From Bradysia coprophila (Eukaryota; Arthropoda; Insecta; Diptera; Sciaridae), in NCBI RefSeq assembly GCF_014529535.1, contig NW_023503501.1:496001-560000 (forward strand): a DNA stretch of 64,000 nucleotides, in the 5' to 3' direction. The position numbers and the translations under genes are program-made. This document shows positions 10,564-22,252 of the stretch, in pieces. The first letter of the stretch is position 1, and each line of letters begins with the position of its first letter. The notes under the pieces are model-generated. The model did no database searches. It was not told where the DNA came from and was given only the letters and a program-made list of their open reading frames with translations.

Positions 10564-13500
10564 TCACTTGCAGGCACTTACATATGGCGTGTAAACTTTA
10601 ACCCATCTGGATGGTTTATCGTTGCGACTATATTGAAAACAGAATGCCATCGATTCTTCATCACTTTCCCACTCGGTGATTGTGTCCCATGTCAATTCAA
10701 CGGTTTGAGCTTCGAGATTTCCGTCCTCACGGCATGCGTGCAATCGAAAACTTTTCATTCCTGAAATGGCGAAGAAGTTGGTGTTAATAACCAGCGTCGA
10801 ATCGACGAGTCAATATGAAGAATTAATTTTGAATGTTAAGACATTGGTGACCTTCCACAGACAGAGTGAGAACCAGTTCCACTTAGGATAGATTTGATTT
10901 GTTCGTTTAGAGACCTCACTAACAGCTTTTTACAGCCGCAGTCTGGACCACAGACCTAACGTGACTTCCGAACCACGCATCGAAGTATGCAAATACTATA
11001 CCAGGAAAGTTATGTGCTTCATTGATATCTCGCCTAAATGTAGGCTGGGATCATTGTGGTTGAAGGATAGTACATAACCAATGTAACCACGTACGGCCAG
11101 CGTCTTCAACAGCGCTCCAACGACTTCAAGATGCCGGAAGCTTCGTCTAACGGGTGAGATACAGATATACAGCCACAATGAGCGAACAATCAGCTGTTGT
11201 CTCCCGTCACGACTTCCAAGCTAATTGAAGTGTGTAAGGACTACATCTTATGCCTTATGGGTCCGAGCAGTCACATATGTTTGGCCTGATTTCCCGGACA
11301 CTCTGGGGTCAAAGGACGTGAAAGGTCGGATGAGCTAGCTAAGGCAGATTAGATTCTGCAGAAATGGTAGACGGACCCAAGCTGTACGGAATGAGTTAAG
11401 GAAAGGTATTCGGGATGCTGGTAGACTTTGTTTATAAGACTTTCCGAAGCTACGCTTGATTTCAATGATGACTGGGAGGGAGAGAAAGGATCACCAGATC
11501 AGAACTGATCGTCCCACCCTGATACAGTATAGTTTCACTCAATTGCACACTTACCAACAGCTGGTATGACATGACCCTCCTTGCGACTATCACATCCACA
11601 ATGGGGAAACACCACATCGCCGTAACCCGGTAATGTTCGGGCTAATGTCAGATACTCTGATGCTTTCTTTGCGTCCTGTAATGCTTTCAGTTCGTACAGT
11701 CTTCCATCTGCTCGGATATTGCCACGGTTTACTTCATCCACGGACTAATTCGGTGTTTCGTTTCGATTAAGTGATCAAGAGCAACTGACGAATGGTCGGT
11801 GAATGGCTTACCTGATAAAATATAAATTTCGCTGCTTGTTCACCGGATGGCAACGTTAATTCACGGTCAATGGAGAACAGCCACCGTCGAACACATAGAC
11901 AAGTACTCGATGCGGTACTGTAATTTTGCACGTACAATTGATGGGGTATTTCATCTGGTTGCAGTTTTCTCTCTGAAAATTGAAACGGAATTTGAGTTAG
12001 ACTGATGAGTGAACAAAGGACCCCCAATGACACACTACTCACCGAAGTTATACTCCACTATTTCAAATAAATAAAAATATTGCTGAGTGTACGAGGTTAA
12101 GTTGGCTCGTTGCACTATAAGATCCCAAACGGCTTGAGCTTTGGCAGATTTTCGTACAGAAACCGTTACCACTTCGTGGTCCGGCAACATGACTTTAATA
12201 TCAACAGGTGACGATGACACATCATCTTCGGAATCGGTCAAAAACTCTTGTACAGCATCACTTTCGGCTATTACCCGAACCGCACAAACTTTTTCCAAAT
12301 ATTGTTCCAGGCCGCGTCGTCTAGCATCCAATTGCTGTTCGGACAGTTGAAATGGCCATTTGCCGGGAAATTTCGGAAAATTGAATCCATTGAATTCCCG
12401 CTTCAGCAGCATATGTAAATTGGAAAATTCTCTATAGCGACGTGAACACAACTGACGACCGGCCATGTGAATGTTGAATGTCACAAAGCGTTCGCCTTTC
12501 CGATTGATGACATTGTAATCGGGTATGCTAATGGGTAGAGAACGTTTTTCCGAATAGTCAATGTATGAATATGCACCATCTTCCTGAGGTTCGAGCTTCT
12601 CGGCCTCCTAGAATTAACACAATTTTTATGGGATTTAAAATGGACGAACAAATCGCTGATATTGACCACCAATTTACCTGCTGTGTTACTGAGATTACGG
12701 TTAATGTGAGACAGTCTCCTCCAGATTTGATTAGGTCAACTACTTGCTTGTGTGTGGACCCTTCGACATTTATATTGTTTCTGTGAATAAAAATTGAAGA
12801 AAAAAGGTAAGAAAGACTTTAAATGGGCACGCTGGAGTTCAGTCAAAGGTGGGTGCTAGCGGTCACTTCTAGAATTTTCCAGCATTTCCTTTTCTTCTTT
12901 TCTTTCGAATCCAGTTTTCAGTTACCTTAGATTACCACCTCACCCGTAACGAATCACTGAAAAGCTTAGTCAACACATTTTCCGTTTCGTTCATCTCGAA
13001 TCTGATAATATGCAGAACATACGGCTTATATCATAAGCGAATAAGCAAAGCAAATAAATCATCCAAATCAAATACCATAATTTGTGTACAGAAAATTTAT
13101 CACGCAAAGAATAACACTCATGAATCCTTATCACATTTGAACACCCAACGTTTTTGTGTTGAATTGATACAATACAGTAAGTTCCGCACCGCGGTAATAC
13201 ACATTCAGTTTGATAACATTCTTTGAAAATTGGAAATTTTATTGTACACAAATCTATATCTCGCGTAACATTGTGTATACACTTCAGTCGTTTATATGAC
13301 ATGACCTTTTCCTTATCAATGTAATTCGAAATGGAGATGTTTTGTGCCGAATTCGATGTTAAATTTGAAGTCAATAGATCTAGTCTTCGCTAAATGGGAT
13401 TTGGAGGGATTTCTGTGAAAGTGAACCTGGCTCCGTCGGCGGCATTTTTAACCATGGTCTGTTTATATGTCCAAACAGCCATTGGCCTGAATAGACTACA

Positions 13501-16500
13501 ACCGCAGACGTTTAATTTTTGTATTCGCTTATTAGCTAGTGATGAAAACACTAGTTTTTCGACCAAATTTACGGCCGTTTTATTTAATGTAAACGTAGGT
13601 ATGGGAGGTCATTGGACAGCTACTACCTAGGAGAACGTTCGAACGAAAAACCGAACGTTTTATGAATCAACCGAAAGCTTGCAGCAATAGTTGCTGCATA
13701 AAAAATATTTTTTGATCAAATCAGTGCCCGGAATTATTCGCGGAGATGGTCTGACTCTCAAATTCACACTTCAAATGTCCATTTATCGTGATGACACTAT
13801 CCATGCATGCGTGGTGTCATATCAAAGCTGAGATCAGTAACGATTAGGCAAAATAGTTCTTTGATGTTGTCATTGCGTTTCGGATGCAGAGGAACCGCTA
13901 GAAGTTCAATCAAATAGTCAAGTTCTTGCCAATTATTTGAGCTGCTCAGTGTTTTCAGTGTGAATGAATTTGAAACCCAATAAGACCTTCTTTGCCCGAA
14001 AGTACATGTAATTACCTTTCTACTGACAACCCGCACAACCTTGTAGTTTCATGCATTTAGAGAAATTTCCATAAGAAAAGGTTTCCATTAGCGACACAAC
14101 AGTCGAATTTTTTTGGAAAGTGGTTTTAGCTTCTAGTGACCAATATATTTCTAGGAACAAATAAAAGTGTTCACTGGAAATTGCGTCCGATTTCGGAAGA
14201 CTGTTTTTCAAAAAAATCAGATCCGAGAAATTGAGCCCCCATGCCCGCATTTGCAACAATTATAACTGCCGTATATTTGGTACAAAAATTAGCCTATTTT
14301 GGACGTTTGAATCAGCGAATATAAAAATTCAACGAGTTCGGTTTCAGAGACACTTCGCTATGAAAACCCCACCGTTAAAAACAGCTGCGATAGAGCCAGG
14401 CTTATTTTTAAAAAAATCCCTCTTTTATGGAGATGGATAATACACCCGCTCACGTCTACCGAAAAGTATTCGTATCACAGCAGGAACGTCATTTCAATTC
14501 CAACAAACCAAGCAAGATTTTTTCCCTACATCAACTAACAATCTCAACTCATAGACATCGAATCATCTTGGGACCACATCAAAAAAACAAGGTTCATAAA
14601 ATGCACAAGTGTATCGAGGTCGTTTCAGCTTTACGACCATGAATGCGATAACCTAATAGCGAATAGCAATCAATTGCACTTTATTCAGATTATTCGTTGG
14701 CGTGTATATGCACAAACAACCACCAAATGAAATTATATCCATGGCATCTCTTCAATATCCAACAAAACCAATTTACGTTGACAATGCATCAATTATCTTT
14801 GATATCATTTTCAAAATGTCCTCTAGCATCAACATTCTCACATTACGCTGCTGGAGCAGAGAATGCACTAATATGCATGAGACGGAGAGACGTAACCAAG
14901 ATTACGAAAATAATGTGGAATGGGAGGTTATTAACATACGAGGCAAATTTTAATCAGAAATCCTTCAAAGTGGGCATTTAGCTACAAAATTTGTCTTTGT
15001 GTGCAGATTCCTTCTTACTCGTTGACTTTAACAATATTTGCACAGCAATTTATCAATATTGACAAAGACGATTGAATAAACTCTACTAAAACTCTGTCGT
15101 AACATCATACTCGACATGTATGAAAACTTTGCATATAAACATTCTTTGTGTTCATATACCTGGCAGGGCGTGTGTAGAAGATGAGAAATCTTTGAACCGT
15201 TTTTCTCTCAAGATTTTCTTTCTTGAAACGAAATAGAAAAAAATCACGTGAAAATTGCCTGCTTGGCACAAAATACAATTTGATTTGGATCAGCTTAATT
15301 AACATCATTTGAGCTACGATACCGATAGAACGTTATATTTTTGTTACATACATTGTGCGAATGTATATTGCGATTTTCCTTTGGTTCGGAAAACTCTCGT
15401 AACACTTATGCCTATTAATATAACCAATCAACAATACATGAAAAGAATTATTGACAAGACGTTATATTCTGATGTGTCTGATCACTTCATAAACGAATGA
15501 CTAATGAGTTGAAGATGTCTTGATGAATTATTGCGACGGAAAAGTTTGCAAATAGTTTATTAGCAACAGAAATGTCTAATTGATTACGCATTTAATAGGT
15601 AATGGGTGGTCGAAGTAAGTCGGAAGCTATTTGACACTGACAAAAAAGGATTGAGAATTTCACCTGTCACAGGAAACTTTGTCTCCGGGTAATTTACATT
15701 ATCTGTCGCAGCTGTGTATTTTGCATGTGGCGCTGACTGCCGCGGTTTAGAATGTACTGACAAAAAAAGAGCTAAAAATCGTACATGTAACAGGTAAGTT
15801 TGTCTCCAGATAATGTACATTATCTGCCACAGCTGTATTTTTACTATGAGGCCTGATAGCTATGGCGAGTTTTGTAGACAAAATTTACCTGCTCATGGTA
15901 AGATTTTCAACTCTTTTTTGTCAGTGTGCCTCCTATTTTCGGAATTTGGGAGGCCTAATTTAAGAAGGATTTTAGGAGTTTTTTGATTGGTGATGCTTGA
16001 TTTAAGGGTATTTTAGGAGATTCTTGCTTGGTTTAGGAAATGTTTTAATTAATGTTTCGAGTATGGAACTCTGAATAACAATTGTAATCGAGAGAGAACT
16101 TCAAAATGAAATGCAAATATGTGAAAAAGAAAGGAAGACCCCTGCCCTGCAGGTGAGATTTGAACTTGTTGTGATAACATCAATTACTTGGATATGTTTT
16201 AAAAAATTGGAATTTGAAATTGGAACTTAAAGGCGTCTGAACAACCTCCGCTATCAATATTTTTCAACGGGCGGAAACGGATTTTTTCCACAGCTTTTCC
16301 CGCTCTATCCATACCCGGAAGTTTTGGTTGTCCTTCAACATAACTCAACGGTTCGCTCATGGTAAATTTTCAGGATCCGTCTAACAGCGGACGCCTGAGT
16401 TTCTATGGTGGACGAAAAAAACTTGCTGGAGACGATGGAGCGTGAAAAACTACGGAACAGATTCGTTATTAGCGAAGAACGCCGTAGAATATGCGTTTGA

Positions 16501-17852
16501 AAATGGAGACCTCCGCCAATTGCAATAGTTTTGTATGACCAGTTACCTCCGATCAAATTTTTAACACTTTGAGGCAATAGTGGAAGGATCAATCTAATGC
16601 CTGAAACTGATTCTTTCTTGAAACTAGAGTTTTCAGTCTTAAAAATCGTAACGCAACAGACCGTTATTGGCGAAATCTGCCCTTAGAGCTCCATTTTATC
16701 AGTTAGCAGGATTTTTGAATTTTTTTGGATATAAAGGAGTTTTAAGAGATGTGACAGCCCTGCAGCTATTATAGAATACCTGGATGTGATTACAACATTC
16801 GTTTCGAAATTAGGTAATGAAATGGAGTCCAAGAAAAACGATTAGATGACTGGTCATGGATGAGTATTTGGATCATTCAATCGAAATCAAGAGTCAATGT
16901 CAATCACTCGACCTAGAGAGCTGCTTTGATTTTTTTTCGGACATTGGACTATTTTAAGAGACCAACGAGCAAGTAACGATTTACATGAAAAATTTGGAAT
17001 TTGCATCTCTTTACGCAAAGAAACGAACAAACAAACAGACCAATGTTTATTTTCAGATAAATAAAATCAATACAAAGCAATTTGGTGCGGCACTTCGGTC
17101 TGCCAACATATTAATTAATGTCCGCGTAATTTACATCATAAAAGGCATTTTCTTTATGAATATTTTGAAAGTCGTAAATGAGCTACAAATGCAAAGAACG
17201 TTTTCTGTTGTTCTATACCTACAGTATGTGCTATTGTGCTATACATAACATGTTAGAGTGAGTAAGTAAATATACACCACCAGCCAAAATTAATTGTACA
17301 TTGTACAACAAGAAGCGAGAAAATTGACGCAAGAAAAATGAACAAATCGGAAAACTGGCTAACATAATTGTTATTACGATAAAACAAGAAATTGCTCCCA
17401 CAGGCATTTCAACAACACTGGCACCATTGATGTAACATTGTTATAAAACTGGAAATGGTATTGTGATACCAAATCTTACAAGTCACAAACAAGATTGCAT
17501 GAATGATTCACATACACACAATAAAAACGAATTTACAAGGAAAAAATCGATCGATTCATTGTGTCATCATTGAACATACGTTGGTAGGAAGAAATTGTGC
17601 TGATGGAATTGTACGTGTATCAAAATAAAGTTACTCGGTCACTTACACTTCGAGTATTCGGTCCCCTTTCTTGATTCCAGCCTTTTCCGCAGCGCCATTA
17701 TCTAAAACAGCACTAACATGTTGAAGTGGTGCATACAATTCTCCGTTTATGCTTCGCAATTGTCCACCTTCCGACACTTGACCACGTACATTAAAACCGA
17801 ATCCGGTTTCCGTTTTGTAAATCGTTACAACGCGCGGCCCGAAGCTCTGCAT
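10564..17852 (-). CDS. SNX27: Sorting nexin-27 (PDZ-PX-FERM), six coding exons
   Basis: The product is an endosomal cargo adaptor. In the family, the PDZ domain binds cargo tails and retromer VPS26, PX binds PI3P, and the FERM-like part binds NPxY cargo. Exons (minus): 17852-17647, 12780-12678, 12607-12043, 11972-11812, 11744-11555 and 10760-10582. All junctions are GT/AG and the phases agree. They encode 468 residues. The PDZ (about residues 1-95) contains GFGFNVRGQ and the [11 protein letters not shown] loop typical of SNX27. The PX domain contains [13 protein letters not shown], and the FERM region contains FPHCGCDSR and DEESMAFCF. The chosen start is an ATG before QSFGPRVV. The frame upstream is open to a stop near 17942 but has no ATG, so an earlier exon is possible. 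The exon after TPY was not found. Reading on through its donor gives VSACK and a stop at 10564. Confidence 0.9.
11040..11520 (+). pseudogene. LINE RNase H remnant in SNX27 intron
   Basis: Plus-strand codons 11293-11346 read [18 protein letters not shown]. This matches the conserved PGHSGxxGNExADELA motif of the RNase H domain found in I/R1/Jockey-group LINEs. The surrounding frame is broken by stops and shifts. It lies within the 794 bp intron before the last SNX27 exon (10761-11554), antisense to the host gene. It is a decayed fragment. Confidence 0.65.
12991..13374 (-). CDS. Unrecognised 127-codon open frame in SNX27 intron
   Basis: This frame is unusually long for such AT-rich intronic DNA. 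It carries eight cysteines (for example [14 protein letters not shown]) and a hydrophobic stretch, [16 protein letters not shown]. It begins at TTG rather than ATG, and I see no partner exon or family. It could be a nested exon or a chance frame. Confidence 0.15.
   Translation of the reverse strand: MTSNLTSNSAQNISISNYIDKEKVMSYKRLKCIHNVTRDIDLCTIKFPIFKECYQTECVLPRCGTYCIVSIQHKNVGCSNVIRIHECYSLRDKFSVHKLWYLIWMIYLLCLFAYDISRMFCILSDSR
15638..15930. repeat. Tandem duplication of about 120 bp with inverted tail
   Basis: Two direct copies begin TGACAAAAAAGGATTGAGAA (about 15638) and TGACAAAAAAAGAGCTAAAA (about 15760). Each is followed by a CACCTGTCACAGG- or CATGTAACAGGTAAG-like stretch, TTTGTCTCC and TACATTATCTG. 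An inverted partial copy, AACTCTTTTTTGTCAG, closes the block near 15910-15925. Confidence 0.6.
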
Positions 17853-17952
17853 TTCACGTATTTTATTCACTGGACTGTTCTTAAATTTCACTGTTTGTGG
17901 AAGCTTATTGTACAACACATTATTCCCATATCCAATTATTCATGTATCGCCA

Positions 17953-19860
17953 TTAGACTTGTCAACTGTATGATGGAGCAATGCAGATAGATGGCTCTAG
18001 ATGTGAAAGAAGTGAACATTTCTTTTGACATAATTTTTCACTTCTGCTCGCCCCTTTTTTTTGGTTTTGCTTTTGTTATCATTATTGTTGTGCTGAGTTT
18101 TCACACTTAACCGTCAGATGGAGGCATGATTAGGAAAGCGTAAAAATGACTTCAAATTACAGCGGCCTTTTATACTCTTGATAAATAATGAGAAGGAGTC
18201 ATGAGCTGGATCCATGGAGATTTAGAAAAGTGACAATGTTCAAGTTTCTGTCTTCTATTAGACACAATCAGAAAGCAGTCGCAGTCGCAGTGATCAAAGT
18301 CCTAAGAAATTGGTCATGTTTTAATTACTACAAATCATCCATACTATTGATCAAAATCGATTTAAATCAACTGGTCAAACTGACACTGACACTTGTCAAA
18401 AATTATTGACTTTCTGCTGAATATTCTTTCGTGCATCAAACACGGAGAATATGGTCTGATGCTTTGACATTGTTTAACACTGATTATGACACTGACACTG
18501 ATTATGTACTGTTTTAAATTAGTATGTGTCATTTGTATGGAGATGCTAATCCAAACGAAACCATCTGTCTCGGAAATCCATTGCTAAAATACTTTGGAAG
18601 AAGTAAATTCCAGAATATTCCCTAAATTTCCCATTACGTTTTATCCATAGTGTTTATCCAACAATAAATCGAGGTGCCTCCGTTGTAATGTTATGGTCTT
18701 CTTAATGTTTTGAGCTAAATCGGGAATTTAATTCACTAAAATTGGGCTGAGGTCGATCGTTCTGATATTACGTATAGTAAAGAAGTTCTTTAACTGAAGT
18801 CGATGGTTCTGATTATAGTAAAGAAGTTCTTAGAATAAGTGATATTAGAACCATAGACCATCAGCCCTATTTTAGTGAATTAAATTCTCGAAAATTCGGG
18901 ATTATTAAAAGTTGGATGCTGTCTTAAGTTGTAGCTAAGGACAGCCTCTATTAGTTCCAGTTAGATCCTTATCTACATCATTCTTCAATTTTTTGGCAGA
19001 GAAAATTTCATCTTAAAAATCTGTTTCTTTGAGCCATCGTCACTCGAAAGTACGATATCGACAAGTGCGTCTATCGTGTATTGCACACATAGGACTCTAC
19101 TAAATGAATTGATACCATTTCAGAAGTGATAAACCGATTAAAATTCAATTTAGCACTGAAAATTGTCAACACTTTTACGCACAAGTGTGAAATATGCGTA
19201 TGAAAATCCATTTACGCACCGCTTGATCGCACTAAATTCTATAAAAGAGGCCGGTAATGTCAGAATTACAGAAAGTAAATGCATTCATCTGTAAATTGGA
19301 AATTCATAGGTCAGTCGTTCCAGTCGCCATATTATAATATCTCTGGTCAGCACATACTCACTCATTTATCAGGCCATCAAAGAAATTGAATTTTTTGTGT
19401 GTACATTTTACGAATTTCCAGTTTGCGACTTTAAAGTGAGCGTATGTTACTCATAAGAGTATCGTCCGAATCGTCTCTCTTCACCCGTATGTACACTCGA
19501 ACGAATTGTATACATTTAGTATAAAACAGTCTCTTCGTCAGATAAGTTTACTCCAAATATCTTCAATACAAAGAAACAAACGAGACTGTTTAGTTGAACC
19601 TATGTTCTCGTCATTTGACAAGTTATCGACTTTCCAAACTAAGTGAGTAGGTTCTACACTCAAATCGCTTATCTCAATTAATTGAATCAAAATATGTACT
19701 TTCGTTGAACCTGTAGTTGTGAACAGACGGCGCGTCATTGATTCCACTCACTGTCATAAATTCTTGGATGCTTTGGGAATGGGAGAATATTGAAGCTTCA
19801 GTGAAAGAACTATTCGGCTTTATTATACCCGACGCTCCATTTACATAATTCAATTTTCAA
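17953..19860. other. Intergenic region between SNX27 and the kinase gene
   Basis: Upstream DNA of two divergently arranged genes. It includes the inverted repeat at 18721-18899 but no coding frame that I could support. A distal 5' exon of SNX27 could lie here undetected. Confidence 0.4.
18721..18899. repeat. Inverted repeat with internal direct repeat
   Basis: GGGAATTTAATTCACTAAAA near the left edge pairs with TTTTAGTGAATTAAATTCTC at the right. Between them, TAGTAAAGAAGTTCTT occurs twice as a direct repeat. It is a MITE-like structure. Confidence 0.5.
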
Positions 19861-19871
19861 CTTACCAACTG

Positions 19872-20588
19872 ATGCAGTTAAAAATGTCCGATAATCATAA
19901 AGAATTCGTTCCGTCTCACGAAGTGCAAGATATCGCCGACCGTATAATCAAGCAATATAAAGATATGAATTCATCTGAGAGATTAATTGTTGGTATAGCC
20001 GGCAGGCCTGGATCGGGAAAGACAAATCTAGCAAATATGATCGCAGATGTGATGTGTAATAGAACAAACAATGAAATTCGTGTAATTGTGATGCCAATGG
20101 ATGGCTACCATTTATACCGAAGTGAGCTGAGTCAACTACCCAATTCTGAATATGCTTTTTCTCGCCGTGGTGCACATTGGACATTTAATCCGGCTAAACT
20201 TTACCGAGACCTGGAACGTATTGCATCCGGCGATGAAATTCGTGTACCTTCTTTTGACCATTCGCTCAAGGATCCCAAAGAAGATGACATTGTAATACCT
20301 GCCGATGCTCGTGTGATTTTAGTGGAAGGAAACTATTTGTTATACACCGATGATGCCGCATGGAAAAGGGTTAGTGAAATGTTCCAGTTAAAGATTTTCC
20401 TGGAATGCGATCCAATGGAGTGCACAGAGCGCCTGACTCGGCGTCATATGAATTCTATGAACATTTCAAGAGAGGAGGCCATGTTACGAGCTAAAGGAAG
20501 TGATTCCAAGAATGGAGATCTAATCGATACTACTAAGGGTAATGCTGATTTCGTGTGTCATTCCAATGTGGTTTTAAACGTTGTTTAA
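19872..20588 (+). CDS. P-loop kinase, uridine kinase/phosphoribulokinase-like
   Basis: This is an intronless frame of 238 codons. A Walker A motif, GRPGSGKT, sits at residues 44-51. MDGYHLYRSEL follows as the substrate-side motif of PRK/uridine-kinase-like enzymes, then RRGAHWTFNP, VPSFDHSLKDP and VEGNYLLY (Walker B region), and a TERLTRRH lid. This set is typical of the small YFH7/'uridine kinase-like' and nicotinamide-riboside-kinase-related family, which phosphorylates small metabolites. The true substrate cannot be read from sequence. Length fits a full-length member. An in-frame ATG four codons later, with better context (TTAAAAATGTCC), is the likely start (19884). A poly(A) signal follows at 20683. 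Confidence 0.85.
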   Translation: MQLKMSDNHKEFVPSHEVQDIADRIIKQYKDMNSSERLIVGIAGRPGSGKTNLANMIADVMCNRTNNEIRVIVMPMDGYHLYRSELSQLPNSEYAFSRRGAHWTFNPAKLYRDLERIASGDEIRVPSFDHSLKDPKEDDIVIPADARVILVEGNYLLYTDDAAWKRVSEMFQLKIFLECDPMECTERLTRRHMNSMNISREEAMLRAKGSDSKNGDLIDTTKGNADFVCHSNVVLNVV

Positions 20589-20682
20589 AATGCAGTTACA
20601 GTCATATTGTTACGTACAACTTTGGTTGTTGCTCGATGACATTCCGTGAGAATGAAACATCAAGACCTTCAATAATGATTTC

Positions 20683-20688
20683 AATAAA
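20683..20688 (+). terminator. Poly(A) signal AATAAA of the kinase gene
   Basis: AATAAA lies 95 bp after the stop codon of the P-loop kinase, on the same strand, at a normal 3' UTR distance. Confidence 0.45.
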
Positions 20689-20989
20689 ATTCGAATAGCA
20701 CTTGAAGCCGCCCCATCTACGATCAATAATCGTGGTGAACGAAAGTGCGCGATCAACAAGGTTTACATTCTTCATAACAGTCAAAAAGTGTAAGAGAAAC
20801 AAGGCATCAGAACAGTCGGAGCGTTTGCTGCGACTTAGCCCCGTACAACCCGTAATCCTATTTCGTCCGCAACCATAATACGTCCTTAGCCCTAATAAGC
20901 CCGGAACCCTAATACGTCTACAACCCTCTAATGCGTCTGTTACCAAAATGCAAGTCAAGTTGGGCATTGTCAAATTTACTGAAACTGTT

Positions 20990-22166
20990 CATTTTTAAAA
21001 TTGCGCATAGCGCAATTACGAAAGCCCGTACGAAGTACCTTTCAAATAAAATCAACAATTTACGACATTATTTTAGAAACCCAAAATTTTTTGCCAACTT
21101 TCCATTGGGTATTCAATTACCTCTCAAAAAAATCGGTTGAGATTTACTCGATTTATGTGCAAGGGCCCAAATTTGAAACTTTTTTTTGCCATAATTCTAT
21201 TCGGCATTCAATTATCTCTCAAATGAAACAAAAACTAGCAAAATCGGATGAGATTTACTCGATTTATGTGCAAAAAACACTTAGGGCCGAGTAGCGGCCT
21301 TAGTGCAAGGGTCCAAATTTGAAACTTTTTTTGCCATCATTCTATTCGGCATTTAATTATCTCTCAAATGAAACAAAAACTAGCAAAATCGGATGAGATT
21401 TACTCGATTTATGTGCAAAAAACACTTAGGGCCGAGTAGCGGCCTTAGTCCAAGGGCCCAAATTTGAAACTTTTTTCGCCACGTTCTTTTCGGTATTCAA
21501 TTACCTTCCATAAAAAACTAAATCTAGCAAAATCAGATGAGATTTACTCGATTTATGTGCAAAAAACACTTAGGGCCGAGTAGCGGCCTTAGTCCAAGGG
21601 CCCTAATTTGAAACTTTTTTCGTCACGTTCTTTTCGGTATTCAATTACCTTCCATAAAAAACTAAAACTAGCAAAATCGGATGAGATTTACTCGATTTGT
21701 GTGCAAAAAACACTTAGGGCCGAGTAACGACCTTTGAGCCCTCCCAACAAGCCCACGTTGCATCTTACCCAAAAACAATGTTCAGCAACTTTGTTCTACT
21801 CGTCAATACCTTTCATTTGATACATCACAAGCAGCTATTGCGTGCGTATTTCGGTAGATATCGTCGAAAGACTGAAAAACACCTATAGGGCCCTAGCTCT
21901 GGAGGGGCCGACCCTACCATGCCCATTTTCGAACTTGACCTTACTTTTGTCGATACGAATCGGGGAAAAAAAAGAATTTTGAAAAAAGGTTGTGATATAC
22001 TCAAGCTAGAGGGGTCACGGACGGACGGACGGACGGACATTTTTTTTTTGCGGATTCGTCATCTATGAACATAACCAAATGCTTTGCCCTTACTGTCTGC
22101 TTCCAATTCGACGTGTTACAAACGGCATATTAATCTTATAAGCCCCAAGTACTTCGTATGGGGCTA
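20990..22166. mobile_element. Composite repeat element with CCCxTACGAAGTAC ends
   Basis: The left part has AAGCCCGTACGAAGTACCTT (about 21021). The right edge has the complement, AAGTACTTCGTATGGGGCT (about 22146), so the ends are imperfect inverted repeats. Inside are a tandem array (21120-21735), a (GGAC)n microsatellite (22019-22038), and a stretch with GAGGGGTCACGGACGG. No ORF is supported. It is probably a non-autonomous DNA element that carries a satellite. The superfamily is not identified. Confidence 0.5.
21120..21735. repeat. Tandem array, unit about 144 bp
   Basis: GAGATTTACTCGATTT recurs at about 21139, 21250, 21395, 21539 and 21683, which is spacing of 111, 145, 144 and 144 bp. Each full unit also has CACTTAGGGCCGAGTA and AAATTTGAAACTTTTTT. 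The first unit is short. Confidence 0.85.
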
Positions 22167-22252
22167 AAAATAGATTTTATACAGTTCATTTACATGAAAT
22201 TGTTGATTTTAACGTTGTTTCAAATTTATTATTCTGATTTACATCATTGTTT

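Larger units (their letters stand above)
12787..17640. other. Large SNX27 intron, no supported nested gene
   Basis: The interval between coding exons 1 and 2 holds several short frames on both strands (13.4-15.5 kb) that I could not link to any family. It also holds the tandem duplication at 15.64-15.9 kb and a GC-richer stretch near 16.1-16.9 kb. No confident nested gene was found. Confidence 0.5.

Noticed and set aside
12141..12350. Plus-strand frame opposite the SNX27 PX exon
   Set aside because: It is the antisense shadow of a well-supported SNX27 exon.
13797..14259. Two overlapping minus-strand frames in the SNX27 intron
   Set aside because: Their translations have no recognisable motif and would need an unsupported frameshift to join.
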